A DNA stretch of 64,000 nucleotides from positions 1 through 64,000 of the forward strand of contig JAMPIV010010562.1 of NCBI GenBank assembly GCA_024509875.1, read 5' to 3'. The DNA is from Oreohelix idahoensis. Its lineage: Eukaryota > Mollusca > Gastropoda > Stylommatophora > Oreohelicidae. Below the pieces are notes generated by a model. That model was given only the letters and a program-made list of their open reading frames with translations, was not told the DNA's origin and ran no database searches. The translations under genes were made by a program, and so were the position numbers. Positions 35,292 to 46,500 of this stretch are shown here, piece by piece; positions within the stretch are counted from its first letter, which is position 1; every line of letters begins with the position of its first letter.

Positions 35292-36364
35292 TAATGACAC
35301 CTTGTAATACTATCAAAATACTTTCTCAACCTGTGCCCCATCCAACACAGTGTCTATTCACCTTTGATTGTATTGACAGTTGTCTCGTTCTTGCCATCAG
35401 TTCTACATTAGTGATCTTGTCATTTTATTTATATCTTTTGTGCCACGCAAGCACACATTTAATTAAGGCGGTGACTTTATAAATATCCAGTGTTTGTCTC
35501 CGTGTTTCAAAACTATACAGTAGGACTGTAGTGACACCTTATTTGAAGATTTATATTTTTATGTTCGAAGCGATTTCTGTTGATTGACCAAAGGAATGAA
35601 AGCCGCTCTTGCCAGTTGTGTTCTTATTTTGATAACAGTGTCTGTCCATCCAAATGTGTCTATATCGCTGCTTAGATAATGTGAGCTCACCCTCATGTAA
35701 GAATGTCTGCAGGAGAGAATTTGTGGTCATGTGACAGAAGAGAATATCTTAACCACTTTAGTTCAGGCAGCACGTCGTGCCGGACAAAAATAGAATTGTT
35801 GGAAGTAATTAAAATCCATAAAGAGAAATTTGGTGTTATAAATATTTATTGCCCAGCAACCAGAATATTTGACTGTATTTAAAAAACTGTATTTTTATAT
35901 TTCTAAGAAAATATAACCAAATTGTACAAATAGTCTTCATTAAATATGGAAATTAATTTTCTTTAGTACTTTGCAAAAATTATTTGGTATACGTTAAGGA
36001 ACAAAATAAAGTATGCTGTAATTTTTATTATTAACTTTAAAAGAAATTGTTTCCCTTAATTAAAAAAATTACTTCCCCTGTAATGATCAAACAAATTTGA
36101 CATCGCAACATGGAGAACAAGAGGAATTTATTTTGGTGGGTAATCGACAACAGTCTGTGACTCTGTGACGTCAAAGTTATGTTGTGTAAAGAACACAGCA
36201 AGTGAATTTAATGTCAGTGAGTTTACAAGCTTGTTTTTCATGTGTTAAATGAAAAAGCGCTAAATGATACTTATTTTGAACTACAGAAAAATTGATGCAA
36301 TAAATAACATTTGTTATAAATGTGTGTAAGCCTTCGAGCTGTAAACTTGCAAAAGATTCCTTAA
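35292..36364. other. No recognised feature
   Basis: AT-rich sequence with no recognised domain or repeat. Confidence 0.4.
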
Positions 36365-36590
36365 ATCACCATCATCATCATCAGCTGCCATCTGCACAAA
36401 GAAGGTCGGCTGCATTAGATTTCATAAGTCTTCTGTCTCTTGCCTTCATGGTTCGATTTGTTAGACTCTTTACTGCCCATCTCGTGATGTTATCTTCTCA
36501 CATCCAGCGTTGTCAGTCTCTTGCACATTTGTATTCCACTCTTCCTTCTATTATGATCTTTAACAAGGTGTTATATTTTTTTATTTGACC
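36365..36590 (-). pseudogene. LINE 3' end with (ATC)n tail
   Basis: On the minus strand, broken frames recall a LINE polymerase C-terminus (REDNITRWAVKSLTN, then MKARDRRLMKSNAADLLCA), and the 3' end carries atgatgatgatgg (36367-36380 on the plus strand as ccatcatcatcatc). The tail type and layout match the RTE-like 3' end at 18.4 kb, though the sequence is different. Short and decayed. Confidence 0.5.
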
Positions 36591-36892
36591 AAACTAATTG
36601 ATCTGTCTAATTTTAAGCTCCTACATAAATTATCTTTGCAGTCAATGGTTATCTAGCGTCTCATTGTCGTGTTAGATGGGTTTTAAAGTTATTTAAGGTC
36701 CCGCCTGAGTATAGGGGATGGTGATACTACGTGAGGAGTAAAGGTGTAAGAAATAGATTTTCACGAGTGGATAGTTTAAGGAGAAGATCTGTCTCTGGAC
36801 TGAGTAGTTTCTCTAGTCCAGCCTATCTATACGACTATAATTTAGTAAAAGACAATCGTGCACCTCCTTCTATTGATAAATATAAGTTACCT

Positions 36893-36894
<2 letters not shown>

Positions 36895-36937
<43 letters not shown>
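36895..36937. repeat. (AC)n microsatellite
   Basis: About 21 uninterrupted AC dinucleotides. Confidence 0.95.
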
Positions 36938-36941
<4 letters not shown>

Positions 36942-37298
36942 GAGCTAAGTGACAACAAGACACACAAACGTGAAAACTATGGTAAATTTGGGTATGATTA
37001 TGACCAAAACACACACAGTTAGTTCTTTTCTTGTTTATTATCACTAAACTAACAGAGAAAGATCAAATAAATTCAGAATTACATGCATGGAACAATAACT
37101 AAATACCTACGCCCTCCCCTCGCTGAGAAGATAAGAACCCAACAAGTTAATAACCCCAAAGGCTAAAGGTCTAGCACTAAGTTACAGAATAGACAGTAAA
37201 GAAAGAACACAGTTCCCACTAAACGTTATCCAATAAAATTAAACAATAGTCAAACAGAGTGCAGATGATACAATGTTTCCTGTACTAAAGAAAATATT

Positions 37299-37359
<61 letters not shown>
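37299..37359. repeat. (CT)n microsatellite
   Basis: About 60 bases of alternating CT with two ctttc interruptions. Confidence 0.95.
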
Positions 37360-37746
37360 ATCATACGTGGCCACACAATCTCGATATTTACAATATTCGT
37401 GGTGAAACAATCTGTTGGACGTAAAAATCCATGAATGTGTATATAAGGTCCAGAGCAATTATCCTCAGAATTGGGCCCCAATCCCTCCTTTGCAATAATT
37501 AAATTGTATAAGGGGAACGCCTAATTTGGTGGTTGATTTCCTGGATAAAAAATGTCACCTTGAATAGTTAGTGCCGAGACTCTCTGAGATCTGGTGTTCA
37601 CCGTAAACAATAGGAAAACATCTGATTGCTAAACTTTTAATTATTGTTAGTTTGATTATGGTGGTAAATCCTATAGGCTGTCTCTGTGGTGAGTGCCGAT
37701 TTTGAAACAGTGTAACTTGCTGGATAAATCCGATGAAAAAACGACT

Positions 37747-39245
37747 GTCAAATGTCGGGAGAAATGTTATATATTTTACACCCCACTGGGCTGATAAAAG
37801 CAGAACTATTAGAACCACTATTTGCACAAGTCTGGAAAACAGAGACAACACCAACAGAGTGGAGAAAAGGAATAATTGTCAAATTGCCCAAGAAGGGAGA
37901 TCTTGCAGACTGCAATAATTGGAGAGGAATAACTCTTCTCTCCGTTCCAAGCAAAGTACTATGCAGGATAATTATACAGAGAATCTCAAAAGCAGTAGAG
38001 CACAAACTGAGGAAAGAACAAGCAGGATTTAGACAGAACAGAAGATGTGTAGATCATACATTTACCATCAGGAACATTATAGAGCAGTGCTTAGATAGGC
38101 AAAGACAGCTGTACATTAATTTCGTTGATTTTGAAAAGGCTTTTGACAGTATACATAGGGACAGTTTATGGAAAATACTGAAGGCTTATGGAATTCCAAG
38201 CTGCATAGTGTCAATCATAAAATGGCTTTATGACAATTTTACGTGTAGCATTGGGCAGAGCAACCTAATCTTCGAAGTGAAGACAGGAGTACGACAGGGA
38301 TGCCCCTTATCAACCACTCTATTTTTAACAGTCATAGACTGGGTGATGCGCCAGATACCAGAGGGCAATCCAAGAGGAATAAGATGGACTACATATTCTA
38401 CATTAGAAGATCTGGAATATGCAGATGACATTGCACTGCCAGAACATTAACATCAACACATCCAGGAAAAAAACGGATAGACTTAATAAGTATAGCCAGC
38501 AGGTGGGCTTGAACATCAACCTAAAGAAGACAGAGGTCATGATGCTCAATGTGAGCAACCCTGAGCTCATATCAGTAAGGAATCAGCGACTGGAACAAAC
38601 AGATGCCTTCACATACTTAGAATGCATAGTAACACCAGACGGCGGAGCAAGCAAAGACATCAACAACAGACAAACAAAGCAACAACAGCCTTTTTTAGTC
38701 TAAACAACATCTGGAAGTCCTCTCAGTACTGCACAAGCACAAAATTAGGATTATATCAGAGCTGTGTGCTGTCTGTGCTTCTCAATGGCGTGGAGAGCTG
38801 GAAAGTTACAGAGAAGGAAATGTCGAAATTGTCCTCTTTTCACGTAACATGCCTAAGAAAAATTATCCGAATCTTTTGGCCGAATACCATCACCAACCAA
38901 GATCTGCTTACTCGGAGCAAGCAAGAGGACATGCACACCATCATAGCTGGCAGACGCTGGAAATGGGTTGGCCATGTCTTCAGAAGAGACCCCGATGCCA
39001 TCACAAGAACAGCTATGCTATGGACCCCTAAAGGAAAACGAAAAAGAGGCCGACCAAAAACAACTTGGCGGAGGACTGTGGAGGCTGAGATGCAAAGAAT
39101 GCACCAGAGTTGGGGCACTGTACGAAAGATGGCTGCCGACCGGGCAAAGTGGAATCAATTTGTTGTTGCCCTACAAGACGCCACCAAGCGTAATGGCCAC
39201 TGACTGCTTTGACGGTCGGCGGCTAAGGATCAATGAAGATAAAAT
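37747..39245 (+). pseudogene. RTE-like LINE reverse transcriptase, 5'-truncated and frameshifted
   Basis: The plus strand encodes an RT from about residue 1 of the core: WRKGIIVKLPKKGD, NNWRGITLLSVPSKV, QAGFRQNRRCVDH, FVDFEKAFDSI, GVRQGCPLS and the catalytic EYADDIAL near 38415. A frameshift near 38440 moves the reading to a second frame (GLNINLKKTEVM, FTYLECIVTPDGG). Another near 38660-38690 moves it to the frame that ends at 39203 (SLNNIWKS, GVESWKVTEKEM, WKWVGHVFRR, GRPKTTWRRTVEAEM). The endonuclease is missing. Similar in style to the fragments at 1-777 and 18.2 kb. Two breaks make it a dead copy. Confidence 0.9.
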
Positions 39246-39687
39246 TGCATAAATAATTTATGGTGTTTAAAGTCCAGTTAGTTTACTATTTTAATGTCAG
39301 TTAGTCTCTGTGGCCGGTCCTGTACACAACTGAACTTGGAAACGCGTAAGCCAGGCGAAGACCACTTTAATTCAAACAGTAAATGGAGAAAAAAAGGCCA
39401 ACATAGACCACAATGGACCAAAATATAGACCAAATAAAGCCTTATAAATAACCGCTGGTCGCCGTTGTTCAGGTCATGCCTAAAGGATAGAGAAATATTA
39501 TGAAAAATTGCTGCTAATAAAATGTCTACATATAAGCACCCGGTGTCTCTAGCCTATTCCTATCTGGTCAGTTATCGTTTAATTATTCAAACGCGAACTT
39601 TAACAAATATCGCCTGTCGCAAAGTAGCTATTAGAGTGTCGGCGTCGGTGGGTTAAGTCGTATGATATTTAAACAACAGTCACTTAC
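39246..39687. other. No recognised feature
   Basis: Spacer between two LINEs on opposite strands; nothing recognised. Confidence 0.4.
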
Positions 39688-41414
39688 ACAATTACTTACT
39701 TACTTACTTAGTCGTTCCCCTTCTACCGTGAGGAGTAGAGGTTTGGAAGAGAGAGCGCCAGACCATCCTATCAGCTGTCTTCTTCCTGGCCTGGTTCCAT
39801 TCTAGTCCTCGGTCCTTCAAAGATTGTCTAATGTTGTCCTCCCAGCGGACTCTGGGTCGTCCTGGAGGTCTGGATCCCTGGCTCTTTGTTTCCCATGCGT
39901 GTCGTGGTAGCCGATCTTCTCCCATTCTGCAGACATGGCCAAACCATCTTAGTTGGGACTGTTCTATTTGGGTCTGCAGCGGGTAGGATATTAGGCCTTG
40001 ACGGATCGTCTGGTTGCGGACCATGTCTCTTCTTGTTACTTCAACCACTTTCCTCAGATACCTCCTTTCTGAGGTTTGGATCTGGCTTTTGTGGGTTGTA
40101 GTCATTGCCCACGACTCGCATCATATGTCAAGACTGGGACATAGGTGGAGCGGTATACAGCCATCTTCGTTTTCTTACCAATCTCTTTCTTGCTGAGGAA
40201 TCCTCGATTTATGGCCTGAAAAAGTCTCCCAGCCGCTGCTTTTCGAGTGGCCATCTCTTCTTTGATGCCTCCCTTTCGGTCTATAATAGATACGAGATAT
40301 TTAAAGTGGTCGACCTGCTCCAGGACCTGTTCTCCCAACTTAATCTGATGTTTTCTTTCTTCTCGTGATATCACCATGGATTTTGTTTTAGAGCTGCTTA
40401 TGACCATCCCTCTCTTCTCCAGCTCTTCCTTCCAGACTTGCAGGTTGGATTGGAGATGTGCCTCTGATTTAGCAATCAGGGCAACATCATCAGCAAAAGC
40501 CAGCTCCGAAATATAGACCTGTCTCATCTTCCAGTACCCCATTGAATACTTTCTTGTTCTCTCCTTACATGCCTTGATGACAACGTCCATAAGGAGTATG
40601 AAAAGGTAAGGTGATAAGATATCACCTTGTCTTACACCAGTGGTGGTCCTGAACTCTTCTGATTTATGGTTTGCTGTCCTCACATAATTTCTGCAAGACT
40701 TGTAGAAGCTCTGTATAGCATGAATCAGAGGTGCTGGAATATTCTTCCTTGCCAAACAGTCCTAAAGTTTGCTCCCGGGGACCCTGTCAAACGCCTTTTC
40801 CAGATCTATGAAACAAAGATGGATCTCACTCTTATACTCAAGGGCCTTTTCACTCAGCTGTCTGAGTGTGAAGATTAGGTCTTGAGTACTTCGATTTGCT
40901 CGGAATCCGCACTGGACCTCATCCAATTGTGGCTCAGCTAGGCGTCGGAGTCTCTGCTCTAGGATTCTAGAGTAGATTTTACCAGGGCCACTGAGAAGGG
41001 ATATGCCTCTATGGTTTCCACACTGTCGATTGTCACCCTTTTTGAAAATTGGTGTTATGATGGCAATCTCCCAATCCTTTGGTATGGTCTTGTTGCACCA
41101 TGCTGCCTGTAGGACCCTTAAGAGTAATAGGTCGCCTGATGCTCCCACGTACTTAACCATTTCTGGTGTTATACCATCATGCCCTGCTGCTTTGCCCATC
41201 TTGATTTTCTCTAGTGCTGCCCTCAGTTCTTCCATCTTTATGTTATCTTCATCACCATTTGTTTCATCTTCTGTGCTAGTGGTTATCGTTTCTGATGCTT
41301 GACCTTGCTCACCATCAAGGAGTTCTGAGAAATATTCTTTCCATCTTTCCATTACTTCCTTTGGGGCAGTAAGCAATTTGCCTTGCTTGTCCTTTATAAA
41401 TTTGAGAGGGCATT
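39688..41414 (-). pseudogene. RTE-like LINE, RT half (left of element B)
   Basis: Minus strand: linker (ERWKEYFSELLDGEQ), RT core with GHDGITPEMVK, GNHRGISLLSGPGK, VQCGFRANRSTQD, FIDLEKAFDRVP, GVRQGDILSPYLF and the active site FADDVAL near 40490, then HFKYL, LRWFGHVCRM and RPRVRWEDNIRQSL. A TAG near 40765 interrupts the RT without changing frame, and a frameshift occurs near 40115-40130. The 3' end carries a (TAAG)n tail (39690-39712). This is the downstream half of the LINE whose upstream half is at 51533-52980. Element B sits between them with GCATT duplicated. Confidence 0.92.
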
Positions 41415-42799
41415 TGATAAGGGTGGATTTGTGCTGAAGTGGTAACTTGCCACCCTTATCGACACCTGGTGTTAAAGTGTAAGATGTAGGTGTCTTCTCT
41501 GATTTAGGATGTTGCTGTGTATGTGGTAGTGGAACAGTTCACAGGGTTATCACACAGGCAACATGACGTGTAGAGTCATAGAAAGGGTAACTTCGTTGTA
41601 TAAGTTTCTTTCATTTATTGCACGCCACAAAACAGTCATGATACTTATGACATCAACATGGTTAACGAGTTCAGCAAGATGATATGGCACATTGAAAACA
41701 ATTTCTGTAGTCAGCAATGATAGCTGTTGTATATATGCGTCATAAGACATCACAGTTCAATAGATTCAGAAATTCATCAATCATCGAGTGCTAGTTCGTG
41801 AAGCTGTATAAATAATAATAATTTCTATAACTTCTGCAACAGTGTCAGCTACAGATCTTCAATGTTCATAAACAATAATAAATGCTCCCATTCTGATGCT
41901 AGCAGATCAGTTGTATACAATAAGTCCGTTCACTGTCTGCACGTGAATAGCATACATGGGCTACAGGTCAGCTCGACCTTTATAATGTTCCTAAGTCTAA
42001 CCATCTGACTTGGACGTGATCTCTGATATAACGAATCCTGGAACACAGACAACAGTCTTGTTGGTCTAGAGCGACCCATATATATTTAACTAGTTCAGGT
42101 ATACAGATACTGGTGACTTAATCCTAGTCAAAGTACCTCTCCATTTTGCATCACACAGGCGAGCAAATAGGCGACAAAATGACGAACCTCTAGATGATAG
42201 CATAAAGTTCGATACAAGAGGAATTACCTTATTTCGGAAAATCAACCATGAACATATGCCTCCAGGCAGGCTGCATAATACTGGGAAATAGTCTAGTTAG
42301 CTAACTAACTCACTAAGACACTGTATTTCCCTCAGAGAATCACAAGACGCAGTTGCGTCTGCTCGCTTCTTAAACCATTTCTAAACTCCCCAACTGGGCG
42401 GAACACACAGAACGAACTCCCGGTTTTTGACATGCGCAGAACGACAATCTCTGAGTTGCCGTTCACAATAAGACGATTCGAAGAACATTCGAGATAAAAG
42501 TCTTACACAGTCGCGCCTTTTATGGTCATGAAAAGAAGCGTTAAGAAAGGTTTCAGACATCTACCATAGTTGACTGATACTACCAAATAAGGAGATGTGG
42601 TCACGCTTCGTTCAAGAAATTATAGACCGAACGTGTCTCTATACAAGAGAAGGCAACTCCTAAAAAATTGTAGTTTCGATAACTCGGATTATGTCCCTTT
42701 GACCATAGAAAACATAATACACACTTCAGTCAAAAAAATGATCATACATATGAAAAAATGTTTATACAAACGAAAAATAATAATGATCCGTGCGTAACA
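41415..42799 (-). repeat. 3' LTR of element B
   Basis: Left direct repeat, 1385 bp, matching 50148-51532 at a constant offset of 8733 bases. It is the 3' LTR because coding is on the minus strand. Confidence 0.97.
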
Positions 42800-42800
42800 T

Positions 42801-42820
42801 TACCGCACCCTCCCTGGAAA
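42801..42820 (-). promoter_or_regulatory. Polypurine tract of element B
   Basis: The minus strand reads ccagggagggtgcggtaa up to the 3' LTR terminus. The purine run agggaggg lies about ten bases from the LTR. It is shorter than usual, and a longer A-rich run is adjacent on the far side. Confidence 0.5.
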
Positions 42821-43573
42821 AAAAAAAATGAAACATTTTTTTTTTTTTAAATCCTGGAGCCGGAAAAAATCTAGGCTCCTAACGCACGTATGATGCGTGG
42901 ATATATACCTAACAAATTAGCTCAACGCATGGAGCGACACTGAGATCATATCTCAGATCCTTAGAGAAAAAATTTATCTAAGTATACGCTGATATATTCC
43001 AGGAAGGTGCCACCAACACACGCCACAATGATGGCAACAACATAATGACAATCAAATTATACTCATACCAATATATGAAATTAAATATATTATGTGTTAT
43101 CATACAATGTGTTGCAAATAGCGGTGTAATTTACTAATATACCGCACTATATTATTACATTATATAAAGTAACAGTAATTAATAAGTAATACATGTGTTG
43201 CTCTTCGGTGACATAAAACATTCAATAGAAGAAGATGTGGACATCATCCGCTCCCAATGTAGGACAGGACTTGATATCCTCAAAGTTCCACAATGGACAT
43301 AAACTCGCAGACTTCAATGATGTGCTGCGAAAATATCAATAACACAAATCTTAAAGACAACTGGTAAATTTCTTAATACAATCCTGAAAATAATTTATTT
43401 AAATGTGGCCGAGTGATCTTTTGGCCCGTATATCACTAACTAAGCCTTCTTAGATAATTACATGGTACAATGTTATAAATTTCCCTCAAAAAAAAAAAGT
43501 GAGACAAAATCTACTAACATGTCATTATAACATTGGACTGTATATCAGGAAATATATATATATGACAGAAGAA

Positions 43574-46500
43574 TCATGTGGAATCGTGTGGACATCTGGA
43601 CAGAATGTCTGCCATTACATTATCCGAACCACGGATAGCTCGAACCGAGAAATGAAATGGTTGAAGAGCTATGGCATAACGAGTGGACCTCGAGCTCTTC
43701 AAGTTTTTGCTCTGAATAGCAGTAAGCGCTTTCTGGTCGGTTTCCACAATGAAATGTGCGCCTAGAAGAAATCTTTGTAACTTCAGAATAGACCATACCA
43801 TAGCCAATAACTCACGGTCTAAAACCGAGTAATTCTTTTCTGCAGCGTTTAATTTCCTAGAGATATACATCACCGGATGCAAAGTATCAGAATACTCCTG
43901 CATTAGTGCTGCCCCAATCCCTGTTGACGAGGCGTCACTTCGAAGAACAAAAGTCTTCTCAATAGTAGGTAACTTAAGAATAGGTGGAGATGAAAATAGG
44001 GCTTTAACCTGGTCCAATGAGGATTGACATTCTTTAGACCAGCGGATCAGATTAGGCGACCCTTTCTTCAATAAAGTAGAAAGCGGTGCCATAATGGAGG
44101 ACAGATTCGGAATGAATCGTCCGTAGAATTGAATCAAACCTAATAGACTCCTTACTTGTTTCTTCGTCTTAGGGACCGAAATGTTAAGTATTTTTGAAAC
44201 ATTGTGGTCCTCTGTCTTTAAAAGACCATGACCAACCCGATGACCTAGGAAAGAAATCTCGCTAAATCCTATAAAGGCTTTAGAGGGTTTTGCAGTCAAG
44301 TTATACTCGCGAAGAGTAGACAGTAATTCGTATAAACCCAAATAGTGATCTTCCCAAGAATCACTGAATAGACAGATATCATCTAGGTATGCTATGACAT
44401 CTGTACGATATGCGAGAATTCGCCGCATCATGCGTACGAATGTAGCAGGGGCGTTCATAAGACCAAAAGGCATGAAATTCCATTGGAATAAACCCCTAGG
44501 TGTAGAAAAAGCTGTAAAAGGTTTGGCACGTTCAGTTAGCGGGACTTGCCAATAACCTTTAGACAAATCTAGTTTGGTAAAGAATCTAGAATTAGAAAGT
44601 TTATTGAGTAGCTCTTCTAATGAAGGCATAGGTTCAGCATCGAACTTCGTAACTTGGTTCAATTTGCGATAATCTACGCAAATGCGAATGTTATTATCCT
44701 TCTTTCGAACAATAACCATAGACGAAGAGTATGCTGAAGTGGATGGTTCAATGATTTCCAAACGTATCATTTCATCCAACTCTTTTTCGACTTGAGACTG
44801 GAAATGAATAGGTATTGGATATGGTCTGACTCTGATAGGATTGTGATCAGTTAGCACAATGTCATGTTCTATGACATGTGTGTGTCCCGGGATGTCTGTA
44901 AGAACATCCTGAAATGTTTGCAACATCGAAGAAACTTGTCGATGTTCCTCAGCGGAAAGATTTGGAGAAACGGTCACGTTTTTCCAAGATTCCGTAGAAT
45001 AAAGTGGGACCATAGAAAGAGGAAGATTGACATCAGAAAAAGTAGTTTCCTCATCCTGTATAACTGACAGAGATGAGTACTGACCATGAGTTGCTTGTGA
45101 ATTGTCCGTAGCCTGGAAAATAGGCTGCAAATAGTCAGGTCTTTCATAAAATTCTGTGAGCATATTTATGTGGAAAGTTTTATGCTTTCCATCAATATCG
45201 ACAACATAGTCGACATCAGAAATTTTGGAGACTATTGCATATGGACCTTTCCATGCAATTAGAAGTCTGTTCTCCCTTGAAGGAAGTAGAACGAGAGCTT
45301 TGTCACCTGGACAAAGTTGTCGTAGACATCTATTCTTATTTGCAAACTGCCTTGCCTTTTCTTTAGCAAATTCTGAAGACGAAGTTGCTAGTTTGCATGC
45401 CTCGATGATCTTTTGCCTAAGAGCAATGACGTACTCATAAGAAGATTGAGTCTCATCGCTAATATTATCGGCAGTGATTAGATCGTGAAGTAAAGACATA
45501 GGGCCGCGCGGTTGCGCGCCAAAGACAAGTTCAAAAGGGGAAAACCCCGTATGTTCATTGGGGACCTCTCTATACGCAAAGAGAGCCGCGGGTAAGACCC
45601 TGTCCCAATCCTGAGGATGATCCTCAGTTATTTTACCAAGTAAAGTTTTCAGAGTCCTATTTAAACGTTCGACCAACCCATTAGACATTGGGTGATAGAT
45701 ACTGCTGAGAGACCTTTTAATGTGTAGCATAGACATTACCTGTGACATAGTGTCTGATATAAGTTGAGTGCCATGGTCTGACAATATTTCTCCGGGAAAA
45801 CCCAAGCGAGAAAATATCAGCCAAAGAGCGTCTGCGATATCAGCAGTTGAGATGCTCTTGAGAGGTATTGCCTCTGGCCAACGTGTGCACATATCGACAC
45901 ATGTAAGGATAAATTGATGTCCTCTAGCCGACTTAATTCTAAAAGGACCGATAATATCTATTGCCATTTTTTGAAAAGGGCGAATAGGAATGTCAGCAGC
46001 CTGGATAGGCGCAGCATGTCGTGGTCCTTTAGATTTGACCTCCTGACATACTTTGCAAGAGCGACAGTACATTCGTATGTCCTTGCTCACAAATGGCCAA
46101 AAGAAAGCCGCAAGAACCCTCGACTTTGTACGGGAAAAACCCATATGTCCAGCACATTGCGAGTCATGAGCATGTTGCAATATTTGCAATCTCATGCTCT
46201 TAGGCACAAGAATTTGTGAATGAGTGGACGTAGTCGAGTCTTGTACCATACGTACAAGTACGCCGTTCTTCATAGAAATCCAAGATTTCCTATTAGTGTT
46301 CTGATTAGGATCACCTTTTTTTGCTAGAATGAAGAATTTTTGTAAAGAAGGATCTTCTTCTTGCAATTTGATAAATGAGTCACGTGTAATAGTCAAGTGA
46401 CTATCTTGGTCATTTACTTCATCATTATTAGTTAATGAAGTTTGAGGTGGATCCAGAGCATGTGCTCTTGTGACCACCGCATTGGTAGCTTCAATGTTTT

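Noticed and set aside
36731..37044. Open frames with His-Thr or Cys-Val repeats
   Set aside because: Translation of the (AC)n tract on either strand.
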